Source: Planomonospora parontospora
GTDB lineage: Bacteria; Actinomycetota; Actinomycetes; Streptosporangiales; Streptosporangiaceae
Assembly (NCBI GenBank): GCA_014647935.1
Contig: BMQD01000002.1
Location: forward strand, 372,001 to 436,000
DNA length: 64,000 nucleotides
Reading direction: 5' to 3'
The notes under the pieces are model-generated. The model saw only the letters and a program-made list of their open reading frames with translations. It was not told where the DNA came from and searched no databases. Of the stretch, positions 8,279-16,301 are shown piece after piece; the stretch's first letter is position 1, and every line of letters starts with the position of its first letter. Both the position numbers and the translations under genes were made by a program.

Positions 8279-9652
8279 TCAGCCGACGGCGCAGGGCGTG
8301 CCGTTGAGGGTGAAGGAGGCCGGTTCGCCGGTGTTCCCGGTGTGGGCGGCCTGGAAGCCGAACTCCGCCGAGGCGCCCGGTGCGATGGTCCCGTTGTAGG
8401 AGACGTTCCTGGCGGTCACCTGGCCGCTGTTCGGTGAGACGGCGGCGTTCCAGGCGTTGGAGACCGTCTGCCCTCCCGGCAGGGTGAACGCCAGGGACCA
8501 GCCGTCGACCGCGGCGGAGCCGGTGTTGGTGATCTTCACCGCGGTGGTGAGGCCGGTGTTCCAGGCGTTCACGGTGTAGGTGACGCGGCAGGAGCCGGTG
8601 CCGGGGGTGACGGTGGGCGTCGAGGTCGGGGTGACGGTCGGCGTCGCCGTGGGGGTGACGGTCGGCGTCACGGTCGGGGTGGGCGAGGTGGTGGGGCCGC
8701 CGGTCAGGCCGAAGAACCGGATGACGGCCTCGGCCATGCCGCCCATCGGCAGGTTGTGCCCGACCCCGGGCAGGCTGATCGCCTCCACCGGGGCCTGCTC
8801 GCCGGTGCTCCCGTAGCGGGTCCGTACCCAGCCCGGCCGCGGAGTGTCGGAGAGCACCGGGGTCTGGCCGACCCCGTGGACGTTCGTCCACTGCTTGATC
8901 TGCTCCTGGAAGTTCGGGTAGCGCAGCGTGGCGTCCTCGGTGCCGTGCCAGATCTGCATCCGGGGGCGCGGGCCGCTGTGGCCGGGGTACGCGGCGCGCA
9001 CCAGGTCGCCCCACTGCTGCGGGGTCCTGACCACCTGGCCGTTGGCGCAGGCGCTGTTCCAGGAGGAGCCGTCGGTGGTGGCGAAGCAGCCGAACGGCAC
9101 GCCCATGAACGCGGCCCCGGCCTTGAACACGTCGGGGTAGTCGCCCAGCAGGACGTTCGTCATCATGGCGCCGGAGGACGCGCCGGTGACGTAGACCCGG
9201 TCGGGGTCGCCGTTGTGGCGCTGCTGGACGTACCTGACCATGGACATGATGCCCACCGGGTCGCTGCCGCCGTCGCGTCGCAGGGCCTGGGGCGAGGAGA
9301 CGTCGAAGCAGGAGCCGCTCCTCGTCGCGGACGGGTAGACGAGGACGAAGCCGTACCGGTCGGCCAGGGAGGCGAACTCCGTGCCCGAGTGGAAGGCCGG
9401 GCCGGAGCCGGTGCAGTAGTGCACGGCCACCACGATCGCGGGTCTGGCCGGAGCGCTGTCCGGGACGTAGAGGTGCATCCTCAGATTGGTCGGGTTGGTC
9501 CCGAAGCCGGTGATCTCGGTGAGGGAGGCCGACGACGCCGGGGGCGCCGTGACCAGTCCCGTGACGGCGAGCGCCACGACGGCGGCCACCGTGGCGGCCA
9601 CAGCGGCGGCTACGGTGCTCAGCCCGCTCCTCGCCTTGCTTCTCATCCTCAT
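8279..9652 (-). CDS. secreted CE1/PHB-depolymerase-type esterase with C-terminal CBM2, 457 aa
   Basis: Exported plant-polysaccharide esterase, most likely acetylxylan or feruloyl type. A long signal peptide (residues 1-43) ends in A-S-S-A. The esterase core (about 45-335) has the PHB-depolymerase/CE1 look: V-A-V-H-Y-C-T-G-S-G near 76, nucleophile Ser159 in G-A-S-S-G, and a late G-V-G-H-N-L-P for the catalytic His. A Thr/Pro-rich linker of T-V-T-P-T units leads to a family 2 carbohydrate-binding module of about 100 residues bounded by cysteines. Start at ATG 9652 with GGAGGACAGGACAGCCG upstream. The LacI gene lies upstream on the same strand and candidate operators lie in between, so induction by xylan or cellulose breakdown products is likely. 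Confidence 0.88.
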   Translation of the reverse strand: MRMRSKARSGLSTVAAAVAATVAAVVALAVTGLVTAPPASSASLTEITGFGTNPTNLRMHLYVPDSAPARPAIVVAVHYCTGSGPAFHSGTEFASLADRYGFVLVYPSATRSGSCFDVSSPQALRRDGGSDPVGIMSMVRYVQQRHNGDPDRVYVTGASSGAMMTNVLLGDYPDVFKAGAAFMGVPFGCFATTDGSSWNSACANGQVVRTPQQWGDLVRAAYPGHSGPRPRMQIWHGTEDATLRYPNFQEQIKQWTNVHGVGQTPVLSDTPRPGWVRTRYGSTGEQAPVEAISLPGVGHNLPMGGMAEAVIRFFGLTGGPTTSPTPTVTPTVTPTATPTVTPTSTPTVTPGTGSCRVTYTVNAWNTGLTTAVKITNTGSAAVDGWSLAFTLPGGQTVSNAWNAAVSPNSGQVTARNVSYNGTIAPGASAEFGFQAAHTGNTGEPASFTLNGTPCAVG

Positions 9653-9698
9653 CGGCTGTCCTGTCCTCCGGGTACGGGCCGCACGGCGCGAGCCCTCT

Positions 9699-9730
9699 GA
9701 AACGTTCCGGAGTATCCGGCGGAACATTTC
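9699..9730 (-). promoter_or_regulatory. candidate LacI-family operator of the esterase gene
   Basis: Inverted repeat GAAACGTTCC-N12-GGAACATTTC, arms matching except for one base, about 50 bases upstream of the esterase start. GAAACG/CGTTTC-type half-sites are common LacI-family targets in actinobacterial glycan-degradation genes; here the link to the adjacent LacI gene is inference. Confidence 0.55.
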
Positions 9731-9812
9731 TATGGGCAAGGCGCTCCGGCACGCCCACCCGGAGGCGTGCCGGTGACCTGGTACGGCCTGCGGGGGCGGG
9801 CGCGGCGGGGAT

Positions 9813-9821
9813 GAAACTTTC
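9813..9821. promoter_or_regulatory. GAAACTTTC element upstream of the esterase
   Basis: GAAACTTTC resembles the short palindromic elements reported upstream of actinomycete xylanase genes. It lies about 160 bases before the esterase start, between it and the LacI gene. Confidence 0.4.
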
Positions 9822-9823
9822 TT

Positions 9824-10015
9824 CACCGGCGCCGGGCCGGGAGGGGGCGGTGTTCCGCCGCGCGGCTCGGCGCCGGGCCGGCGGGCGGTGCTCTGCGACG
9901 CGGCTCGGCGCCGGGAGGGCGTGGCGGTGCTGCCCCGTACGGCTGCGTCGGGGCTGCGGGGAGGCGTCCCGCCGTGCGGCTCAGCGCCGGGAGGGTGGTG
10001 CGGTGCTCTGCCGTA
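9824..10015. repeat. degenerate 38-base tandem repeat over the 3' end of the LacI-type gene
   Basis: Copies of a GCGGCTCGGCGCCGGGAGGG-type unit begin near 9824, 9862, 9900, 9938 (weak) and 9976. The 9976 copy contains the gene's stop codon (TCA at 9981-9983 on this strand); the others have TCG at that place. The array is therefore made of the last codons of the gene repeated into the downstream gap. Confidence 0.7.
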
Positions 10016-11015
10016 CGACGAGTTCGGTGGCCAGTTCGACGCGGTGCTGTTCGAGCTCCTCGCCGCCCGCCAGGGCGACGATCATCCGGGCCGCGGCGGC
10101 GCCCATGCGGACCAGCGGCTGGCGCACGGTCGTCATGGGAGGCCCGGCCCACCGGGTGAACGACAGGTCGTCGAACCCGACGACGCTCAGGTCCTCCGGG
10201 ATCCGCAGGCCGGCCTGACGGGCGGCCTCGTAGACGCCGAACGCCTGCAGGTCGTTGGCGGTGAAGATCGCGGTCGGCGGGGCGGGCAGGCGGAGCAGCT
10301 CGCCGCCGTCGCGCAGGCCGCCCTCGACGTAGAGGGTGCTGACGCGGACGAGGTCCGGGTCGACCGGCACGCCCGCGGCGTCCATGGCGGCCCGGTAGCC
10401 GTCGAGCCGGGCGCGGCAGCACGGCCACTCGGTCGGGCCGCTGAGCATGGCGATGCGCCGGTGCCCCAGGTCGAGCAGGTGCCGGGTCGCGGCCATCCCG
10501 CCGCTCCAGTTGGTGGCGCCCACCGAGGGCGTGCGGTGCAGCGGCTCGCCGGTCGGGTCCAGCACGACCAGGGGGATCGAACGGGTGGCCAGCTGCGACT
10601 GCTGCTGGACGGTGAGCTCGGAGAAGACCGCGATGACACCGGCCGGGCGCCGGGCGAGGACCTGCTCGGTCCACGCCCGGCCGGGGGTGAGCCGGCCCTG
10701 CATCTCGGTGAGCACCACGGCGAGCCCGTGCTCCCGGGCGACCTGCTCAACGCCGCGGATGATCTCAAGCGCCCACAGGCTCTCCAGCGCGTGGAAGACC
10801 AGCTCCAGGATGGCGGCCGGGCCGCTCTCCCGCCGCTGGTATCCCTGCTCCCGGAGCACGGCCTCCACCCGCTGCCGGGTGCCGAGCGCCACTCCGGGCT
10901 GGCCGTTGAGGACCCGGGAGACGGTCGGCGCGGACACCCCCGCGAGATGCGCGATCTTCGCGACGGTCAGCCCCTGCCGCCCGGGTTCTGCGCTGTCGGG
11001 GCCGCTCGAAGTCAC
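9981..11015 (-). CDS. LacI-family transcriptional regulator, 344 aa
   Basis: Residues about 16-40 form the LacI helix-turn-helix (V-A-K-I-A-H-L-A-G-V-S, then T-V-S-R-V-L-N-G), followed by a periplasmic-binding-protein-like effector domain with P-A-G-V-I-A-V-F, G-H-R-R-I-A-M-L-S-G and P-P-T-A-I-F-T-A-N-D motifs to the end. Length is normal for the family. It is cytosolic and probably represses the CE1 esterase gene downstream on the same strand in response to a plant-polysaccharide oligosaccharide; the specificity is inferred from the neighbour. Start at the ATG at 11015. The 3' end is embedded in the 38-base repeat array. Confidence 0.88.
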   Translation of the reverse strand: MTSSGPDSAEPGRQGLTVAKIAHLAGVSAPTVSRVLNGQPGVALGTRQRVEAVLREQGYQRRESGPAAILELVFHALESLWALEIIRGVEQVAREHGLAVVLTEMQGRLTPGRAWTEQVLARRPAGVIAVFSELTVQQQSQLATRSIPLVVLDPTGEPLHRTPSVGATNWSGGMAATRHLLDLGHRRIAMLSGPTEWPCCRARLDGYRAAMDAAGVPVDPDLVRVSTLYVEGGLRDGGELLRLPAPPTAIFTANDLQAFGVYEAARQAGLRIPEDLSVVGFDDLSFTRWAGPPMTTVRQPLVRMGAAAARMIVALAGGEELEQHRVELATELVVRQSTAPPSRR

Positions 11016-11051
11016 CGCCCCAGTCTAGACAGGAGAGCGCGGCGGGCCGGT

Positions 11052-12563
11052 TCAGGTCCGGGGGAGGCGGTCGGTGATCCAGTCCGTCACGAGGGAGAGG
11101 AGACCGGGGTCGACGGGCCTGCGGATCTGCTGCTTGTAGGTGCGCAGGCCGCCGCCGTCCGGGTCGCGGCGGAGCAGGTGGCTCAGCTCGGGCACGCGCA
11201 CGGTCGTGACGTCGCCCGCCGCCGCGACATCACCCGTCGCCTTGTCGTCGTCCGTCGCCGTGACGTCCTTCGTCCCCGTGCCGTAGCCCGTCGCCGTGCC
11301 GCCCTTCGCAGTGTCGCCCTCGGCCGCGCCGCGGTCGCGGCCCGCGGTGGCGGCGATGGCGTCGAGGTCGGCGGGGTCCACCTGGACGTCGCCGGCTCCG
11401 GTGACGGCGAGGACCGGGGCACGCAGCGCGCGCAGCGCGGGCTCGGGGTCGAAGGCGATGAACTCGCGGTGCCAGCGCGCGTTCGTCCTGCGCCCCTGGA
11501 TCCGGGCGACGTCGGTGGTCGTGGCCTTGAGTCTGGCGACGGCCTCCGCCTGCTTGGCGGCGATGTCGGTGCGGAGCAGGCGCAGGATCACCCGGACCGG
11601 CGCGGGCAGGTCCCCGGCGATCTGCCGGGTCTGCCAGGCCAGCGTCTCCTCGCCCGTCTTCGCCATGGGCGAGAGCAGCACGATCCCGGCCAGGTCCGCC
11701 GCCGGCCCGGCGGGCTCGGCGCCGAGGGCGGTGGCGATGACGGCGCCCTCGCTGTGGCCGATGACGAACACCGCCGCCGGGTCGATCTCCGGGCGGGTCC
11801 GGAGCCAGGCCAGCGCGGCGCGCGCGTCGTCGATGTTGTCGTTCAGGCCCGCGGCGAGGAAGGACCCCTGGGACTCCCCGGCGCCGCGCTTGTCGTAGCG
11901 GAAGGACGCCACCCCGGCCCGGGCCAGCGCGTGCGCCAGGTCGCGGCTGATCCCCAGGGGCATCCGCGGGTGGTTCGCGTCCCGGTCCAGCGGGCCCGAA
12001 CCGGTGATGATCAGTGCGACCGGGTACGGCTCGCGCCCGGCACCGGAGACCGCGCCGGTGGAGGCCGTACCCGCGGAGGCCGAGCCGGTGGAGGCCGGTG
12101 AGGCGGCCGGGTCCGCCGGAGCCGTGCCGGCGGGCGGGAGGGCGAGCGTGCCGCCGAGGGTGAGGTCGCCGGAGGAGAAGGTGACGCGCTCCTCGGTGAC
12201 CGGCGCGGGCAGGCCGGCCGACTCGCGGATCCGCGCGGCGAGCTCCGTCGCGGCCGCGTCACTGATCAGCAGCTCGTCGTAGCGGGCGCCGCTCAGCGCC
12301 ACCCGCACGGCGGGCACGTCCCGGCGGGCGACCACGAACGACCGGCTCCCCGCCCGCCGCCAGGTCCCGATCTTCGTCCGCCCGGGGACGGCCAGGCCGG
12401 GGGCGCGCAGGCCGCGGACCTCCGCCACCGGGTTCTCCACGACGGCGACCTCGCGGACCGCGGAGAGCGGCACCCGGATGTCCCCGTGCAGTCCCGCCAC
12501 CTGCTCGCCCCGGCCGAGCGCCAGCACAAGCTCGCCACCGGCCACCGTCATCGTCGCCATCAT
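11052..12563 (-). CDS. alpha/beta hydrolase with N-terminal PH-like extension, 503 aa
   Basis: The first 120 residues look like a small all-beta, PH-like module (V-L-A-L-G-R-G-E-Q-V..., then S-F-V-V-A-R-R-D-V-P). From about 125 to the end there is an alpha/beta hydrolase: D-R-D-A-N-H-P oxyanion region, nucleophile in G-H-S-E-G, acid in V-T-G-A-G-D-V-Q-V-D, and His in P-E-L-S-H-L-L. A 45-residue Thr/Gly/Ala/Asp-rich insertion sits between acid and His, and a shorter Ala/Ser/Thr insertion near 140-165. Start at 12563 behind GAGGAAAGGACGC; a second ATG follows directly. It is divergent from an ArsR-like regulator with paired palindromes in the 74-base gap, so it is probably that regulator's target. 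Confidence 0.82.
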   Translation of the reverse strand: MMATMTVAGGELVLALGRGEQVAGLHGDIRVPLSAVREVAVVENPVAEVRGLRAPGLAVPGRTKIGTWRRAGSRSFVVARRDVPAVRVALSGARYDELLISDAAATELAARIRESAGLPAPVTEERVTFSSGDLTLGGTLALPPAGTAPADPAASPASTGSASAGTASTGAVSGAGREPYPVALIITGSGPLDRDANHPRMPLGISRDLAHALARAGVASFRYDKRGAGESQGSFLAAGLNDNIDDARAALAWLRTRPEIDPAAVFVIGHSEGAVIATALGAEPAGPAADLAGIVLLSPMAKTGEETLAWQTRQIAGDLPAPVRVILRLLRTDIAAKQAEAVARLKATTTDVARIQGRRTNARWHREFIAFDPEPALRALRAPVLAVTGAGDVQVDPADLDAIAATAGRDRGAAEGDTAKGGTATGYGTGTKDVTATDDDKATGDVAAAGDVTTVRVPELSHLLRRDPDGGGLRTYKQQIRRPVDPGLLSLVTDWITDRLPRT

Positions 12564-12587
12564 GCGTCCTTTCCTCTATGTCCAATC

Positions 12588-12609
12588 ATGAGTATTCTCA
12601 TCTTTGAGA
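12588..12609. promoter_or_regulatory. two overlapping palindromes in the divergent hydrolase/HTH promoter
   Basis: ATGAG-TATT-CTCAT (12588-12601) and TCTCA-TCTT-TGAGA (12596-12609) share four bases and both have perfect 5-base arms. They lie midway between the two divergent start codons, as expected for an autoregulated winged-helix repressor. Confidence 0.6.
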
Positions 12610-12637
12610 TTGATGTCAAATGTGAGAGTGTTCATCC

Positions 12638-13183
12638 ATGAAGACGACGGCCGATCTGCTGCTCCATCCGGTCCGCCTGCGCATCGTCCAGGCGCTGCTC
12701 GGCGACCGCCGCATGACCACCGCGGCCCTCGCCGCGGAGCTCTCCGACGTCTCGACTGCCACGCTGTACCGCCACGTCGCGCTGCTGGCCGACGCGGGCG
12801 TGCTGGAGACCGTCGGCGAGCAGCGGGTGCGGGGTGCGGTGGAGCGCACCTACGCGCTGCACCTGGCGGCGGCGCAGGTCGCCGACGAGGACCTGGCCGC
12901 GATGTCCCCCGAAGACCACCGGCGGGCGTTCATGGCCTTCGTCGCCGGGCTGCTGGCCGGCTATGACCGCTATCTCGACCGGGGCGACGTCGACCTGCGC
13001 CGCGACGGCGTCGGCTACCGCCAGACCGCGCTGTGGCTCTCCGACGACGAGTTCGCCGCGTTCGCGGCCGACCTGCGGGCCGTGTTCCAGGCCAGGGCGG
13101 GCAACGGGCCGGGGGAGGGGCGGACGAGGAGGGTGGTCACCACCGTCCTGATGCCGTCCGCGCCCTCCCCGGCAGAGGACTGA
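12638..13183 (+). CDS. ArsR-like winged-helix regulator, 181 aa
   Basis: Winged-helix DNA-binding domain at about 5-85 (L-L-L-H-P-V-R-L-R-I-V-Q-A-L-L at the start, T-T-A-A-L-A-A-E-L then S-T-A-T-L-Y-R-H-V-A-L-L), followed by a helical domain of unknown ligand. This is the HTH_20/ArsR-like type often found next to alpha/beta hydrolases in actinomycetes. No cysteine metal site is visible, so a small organic ligand or substrate of the neighbouring hydrolase is more likely than a metal. The start is ATG 12638; no strong ribosome binding site is present and the leader is short. It probably represses itself and the divergent hydrolase through the palindromes at 12588-12609. Confidence 0.82.
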   Translation: MKTTADLLLHPVRLRIVQALLGDRRMTTAALAAELSDVSTATLYRHVALLADAGVLETVGEQRVRGAVERTYALHLAAAQVADEDLAAMSPEDHRRAFMAFVAGLLAGYDRYLDRGDVDLRRDGVGYRQTALWLSDDEFAAFAADLRAVFQARAGNGPGEGRTRRVVTTVLMPSAPSPAED

Positions 13184-13235
13184 CCGCCTTCCGGCCGGAG
13201 CGGCCTCCGACGGGAGACGGCCGGATCCGCATCCG

Positions 13236-13844
13236 TCAGGGCCCGTCCCAGCCGCGCTCCACCGACCGGCGGCACCTGCCGGGTTCGTCCCCCGCGCCGG
13301 CGAACAGCGCGGTCAGCATGGGCACGGCGTGAGCGAGTGCCTGGTGCGGCAGGGGGCCCGTGACGACGAGGGACGCGAGTCCGTGGCCGATCATCCAGCT
13401 CTGCGTCGCCAGCTCCGGCGGGGAGACGTCGTCGCGGAATCGGCCGGCCGCCCTGGCCCGGTCGACGGCCCGGACGAGGTAGTGCAGGGTCTCGTCCGCG
13501 GCTTCGGCGTCCTCGAGCTCGAAGTCCGCGTCGAACATGACGCGGTAGAGGTCGGGGTTCTCCACGGCGTTGGCCAGGTAGGCGGCGGCCAGGGCGGCGA
13601 GGTCCCGCACCGGGTCCGCGGACGCCGGGACGGCTGCGAGCTTGGCCGCCAGCCGGGTGAAGCCCTCCTGCCGCAGCGCCTTCCACAGCTGGTCCATGCC
13701 GCCGAAGTAGGTGTAGACGGCCATCGTCGACACGCCGGTGCCGGCGACCAGCGTGCGGAGCGTGACGGGCTGCCGGGCCCGGAGCATCTGGGCGGCTCGC
13801 TCCAGCAGCAGGGACCGGACCGCCGGATCTTTCGTCCTCGCCAT
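13236..13844 (-). CDS. TetR-family repressor, 202 aa
   Basis: N-terminal TetR helix-turn-helix (about 20-50: V-T-L-R-T-L-V-A-G-T-G-V-S then A-V-Y-T-Y-F-G-G) followed by a helical ligand-binding domain. Start taken as ATG 13844 (M-A-R-T-K-D-P); an in-frame ATG at 13859 would add five residues and would overlap the first operator. It is divergent from the RidA-like gene, with two operator copies between them, so it should repress itself and that gene. The ligand is unknown; a toxic enamine/imine or amino-acid-derived compound would fit the RidA partner but is inference. Confidence 0.85.
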   Translation of the reverse strand: MARTKDPAVRSLLLERAAQMLRARQPVTLRTLVAGTGVSTMAVYTYFGGMDQLWKALRQEGFTRLAAKLAAVPASADPVRDLAALAAAYLANAVENPDLYRVMFDADFELEDAEAADETLHYLVRAVDRARAAGRFRDDVSPPELATQSWMIGHGLASLVVTGPLPHQALAHAVPMLTALFAGAGDEPGRCRRSVERGWDGP

Positions 13845-13856
13845 CGCGCCAGAATA

Positions 13857-13894
13857 CATAGCGTTGCTATGCTTCGATACATAACGTCGCTATG
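13857..13894. promoter_or_regulatory. tandem TetR operators between TetR and RidA-like genes
   Basis: CATAGC-GTT-GCTATG (13857-13871, perfect) and CATAAC-GTC-GCTATG (13880-13894, one mismatch) are 23 bases apart centre to centre, so both lie on about the same face of the helix. They fill the space between the divergent starts. Confidence 0.8.
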
Positions 13895-13938
13895 CTTTCG
13901 GAAGACATCGATCCTGTTCCCGACGTGGAGGAGAAGTC

Positions 13939-14346
13939 ATGGCCGTGACGCTGGTCAACCCCGAAGGACTGCCGAAGCCCGAGGCCTACCGGCAGCTGTC
14001 GATCGCCACCGGATCGAAGCTGGTGTTCATCGCGGGCCAGGTGGCCCGGGACGCCGAGGGCCGGCGGGTCGGCGAAGGAGACCTCGCCGCCCAGGTCGAG
14101 CAGGCCTACCTCAACATCGGCACCGCCATGGCCGGGATCGGCGGCTCCTTCGACGACGTGGCGAAGCTGACCGCCTACGTCGTCGACTGGAGCCCCGAGA
14201 AGATGCAGCTGCTGGGCGAGGGGGTGAGCCGGGCGGCGGCGAAGCTGGGCGTCGACCCGGTCAAGCCGATCACGCTGCTGGGCGTCGCGGCGCTGGCGGA
14301 GCCGGACCTCCTGGTCGAGATCGAGGCCACCGCGGTGATCGACTAA
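13939..14346 (+). CDS. RidA/YjgF/YER057c family protein, 135 aa
   Basis: Small cytosolic Rid-superfamily protein; members hydrolyse reactive enamine/imine intermediates or act on related substrates as trimers. The fold is recognisable from A-T-G-S-K-L-V-F-I-A-G-Q-V-A-R-D near 27-42, the central D-L-A-A-Q-V-E-Q-A-Y-L-N-I segment and the C-terminal P-D-L-L-V-E-I-E-A-T-A-V. The canonical Arg of RidA in the C-R-V-x-V region is not present (L-V-E-I-E-A instead), so this is probably one of the Rid1-7 subgroups of uncertain activity. ATG 13939 follows a GGAGGAGAAGTC site. It is the likely target of the divergent TetR protein. Confidence 0.85.
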   Translation: MAVTLVNPEGLPKPEAYRQLSIATGSKLVFIAGQVARDAEGRRVGEGDLAAQVEQAYLNIGTAMAGIGGSFDDVAKLTAYVVDWSPEKMQLLGEGVSRAAAKLGVDPVKPITLLGVAALAEPDLLVEIEATAVID

Positions 14347-14451
14347 CAGCGTCCTCGCATCCTCACGTCCGGGCGGCCCGCCGTCTCCATGTGCCGGCCG
14401 GGCGTCTCCATGTGCCGGCCGGGTGCGCCGTGCCGGAACGGCGGGCGGACC

Positions 14452-15252
14452 CTAGTCGGGGTGGTGCTGGTGCTGCAGGTAGGCGGCGGTCTCGGGGTTG
14501 GCGGGGAAGTACGCCTCGATGGCCAGCTCGGCCACGGTGATGTCGAGCGGGGTGCCGAAGGTCGTCATGGTGCTGAAGAAGACCAGCTCACGATAGCCGC
14601 GGCGGAGCCGGAGCGGGATCACGATCTGCCCGGGGCCGCTGCCCAGCTCGGGCTCCGGCTGGTCGCAGGGATAGTCGACGAGCTCCCGCCAGAGCTCGGT
14701 CAGCTCCGGGTCGGCGGTCAGGCTGATCTGGCGGCGCAGCCGGTGCAGCAGGTGGGCGCGCCACTCGCCCAGATTGAGGATCCGGTGCGCGATGCCCTTC
14801 GGGTGCAGGCTCAGCCGCAGCACGTTGACCGGTGGTTCGAGCAGTTCCGGGGCGACGCCGCGCAGCAGCAGCCCGGTGGCGGGGTTGCGGTCCACCAGGT
14901 TCCAGCGCTGGTCCACGACCACGGCCGGGTACGGCTGGTGCCCGCTCAGCACCTGCCCCAGCGCCTCGCGGACCGAGGCCATCTCGGGGGAGTTCAGCGG
15001 GGTCTCGGCGAACACCGGGGCGAAACCGCCCGCGAGCAGCAGGTGGTTGCGCTCGCGGAGCGGCAGGTCCAGCTCCTCGGCGAGATGGAGGATCATGTCC
15101 CGGCTGGGCTTGGAGCGGCCGGTCTCCACGAAGCTCAGGTGCCGGGTGGAGATGTCGGCCTGGATGGCCAGGTCCAGCTGACTCATCCTCCGGCGCTCCC
15201 GCCACTGGCGCAGCAGCTCGCCTACCGGCCGGTTCGCGCTGGTGGTGGTCAC
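14452..15252 (-). CDS. XRE-family HTH regulator with MmyB-like C-terminal domain, 266 aa
   Basis: Helix-turn-helix of the XRE type at about 10-70 (L-L-R-Q-W-R-E-R-R-R-M-S-Q-L-D-L-A, then S-T-R-H-L-S-F-V-E-T-G-R-S-K-P-S), followed by the MmyB-like PAS-related domain with Y-P-A-V-V-V-D-Q-R-W-N-L-V-D-R-N-P-A. This class is a one-component regulator that in related actinomycetes binds a fatty-acid-like ligand. I use GTG 15252 as the start; the open frame extends to a TTG at 15273. No ribosome binding site is visible, so a leaderless transcript is likely. It is divergent from modB, which need not be its target. Confidence 0.85.
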   Translation of the reverse strand: MTTTSANRPVGELLRQWRERRRMSQLDLAIQADISTRHLSFVETGRSKPSRDMILHLAEELDLPLRERNHLLLAGGFAPVFAETPLNSPEMASVREALGQVLSGHQPYPAVVVDQRWNLVDRNPATGLLLRGVAPELLEPPVNVLRLSLHPKGIAHRILNLGEWRAHLLHRLRRQISLTADPELTELWRELVDYPCDQPEPELGSGPGQIVIPLRLRRGYRELVFFSTMTTFGTPLDITVAELAIEAYFPANPETAAYLQHQHHPD

Positions 15253-15481
15253 AAATAACACAATATCCGGCAATGATTCGCCAAACCATTACCGTCGATG
15301 TAACGGAGACCGTGACATCCCGGAGGCCGCCGCGGCCGCGGCGTGTGCCAGGATCGGACGGCGTGGGCCTCGGAGTCCCGGGTGCCGGCGCCGGCCGTGC
15401 CGGCGCTCCTGACCGGCTCCGCCGCGTGCTCCTCGCCTCCCGTGGACACGGGCGGGCGGTGCGAGAGGAGGGGACGGCCGG
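15253..15481. other. 229-base gap in front of modB; possible modA relic
   Basis: No complete gene. In the frame beginning GTG 15343 the translation passes through V-P-A-L-L-T-G-S-A-A-C-S-S-P-P, which looks like a lipoprotein signal peptide and lipobox, and then runs into the modB leader. It may be the remnant 5' end of a deleted modA gene. A weak inverted repeat (ATTAC...GTAA) lies at 15288-15303. Confidence 0.35.
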
Positions 15482-16264
15482 ATGCGAGGACGGATGCCGT
15501 GGCCGCTGGTGGTCCCGGCGGTCGCCGGACTGGTCTTCCTCGTCCTGCCCCTGCTCGGCCTGCTGGTCAGGGCCCCGTGGGCGGAGATGGGGGAGCGGCT
15601 GGCCGAACCGCTCGTGCTGGAGGCGCTGCGCCTGTCGCTGCTCACCGCCACCCTCGCCACCGCGATCTGCCTGCTGTTCGGGGTCCCGCTGGCCTGGCTG
15701 CTGGCCCGGGGGAACCCGCCCGGGCGGCGGCTGATCCGGGCCCTGGTGACCGTCCCGCTGGTGCTGCCGCCCGTGGTCGGCGGCGTCGCGCTGCTGCTCG
15801 TCCTCGGCCGGAACGGGCTGGCCGGACGGTGGCTGTACGAGGTGTTCGGGATCTCGTTCCCGTTCACCACGGCCGGGGTGGTGCTCGCCGAGGCCTTCGT
15901 GGCCATGCCGTTCCTGGTGATCAGCGTCGAGGGCGCGCTCAGGGCGGCGGACCTGCGCTACGAGGAGGCCGCGGCCACCCTCGGGGCGTCCCGGTGGCGG
16001 GTGTTCACCCGCGTCACGCTGCCGCTCGTCGCGCCCGGCGTCTCGGCGGGAGCCGTACTGTGCTGGGCGCGGGCGCTGGGGGAGTTCGGGGCCACCATCA
16101 CCTTCGCCGGGAACTTCCCGGGGCGGACGCAGACCATGCCGCTGGCGGTGTACCTCGCGCTGGAGACCGACCCCGAGGCGGCGATCGTGCTCAGCCTGGT
16201 CCTGCTCGCGGTCTCCGTGCTCGTGCTGGCCAGCCTCCGCGACCGGTGGGCGGGGACGCCGTGA
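15482..16264 (+). CDS. modB: molybdate ABC transporter permease ModB, 260 aa
   Basis: Inner-membrane permease of the molybdate importer. Five to six transmembrane helices; the permease loop that docks on the ATPase reads E-E-A-A-A-T-L-G-A-S-R-W-R-V-F near 160-175, followed by A-L-G-E-F-G-A-T-I-T-F-A-G-N, which is characteristic of ModB/CysT-type permeases and particularly ModB. Start at ATG 15482 behind AGGAGGGG with good spacing. modC begins 37 bases downstream in the same direction, so the two are one operon. Unusually, no ModA binding-protein gene is present upstream or downstream; only a possible lipobox relic precedes it. Confidence 0.9.
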   Translation: MRGRMPWPLVVPAVAGLVFLVLPLLGLLVRAPWAEMGERLAEPLVLEALRLSLLTATLATAICLLFGVPLAWLLARGNPPGRRLIRALVTVPLVLPPVVGGVALLLVLGRNGLAGRWLYEVFGISFPFTTAGVVLAEAFVAMPFLVISVEGALRAADLRYEEAAATLGASRWRVFTRVTLPLVAPGVSAGAVLCWARALGEFGATITFAGNFPGRTQTMPLAVYLALETDPEAAIVLSLVLLAVSVLVLASLRDRWAGTP

Positions 16265-16301
16265 GCGCCGGGCCGGTTTTCTCACGGAGGGAGGGAGGAG
16301 C

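Larger units (their letters stand above)
9653..9980. other. 328-base gap between lacI-type gene and esterase gene
   Basis: Holds the esterase control region (operators at 9709-9730 and 9813-9821) and, from about 9824, degenerate 38-base copies of the 3' end of the LacI-type gene. No gene seen. Confidence 0.75.
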
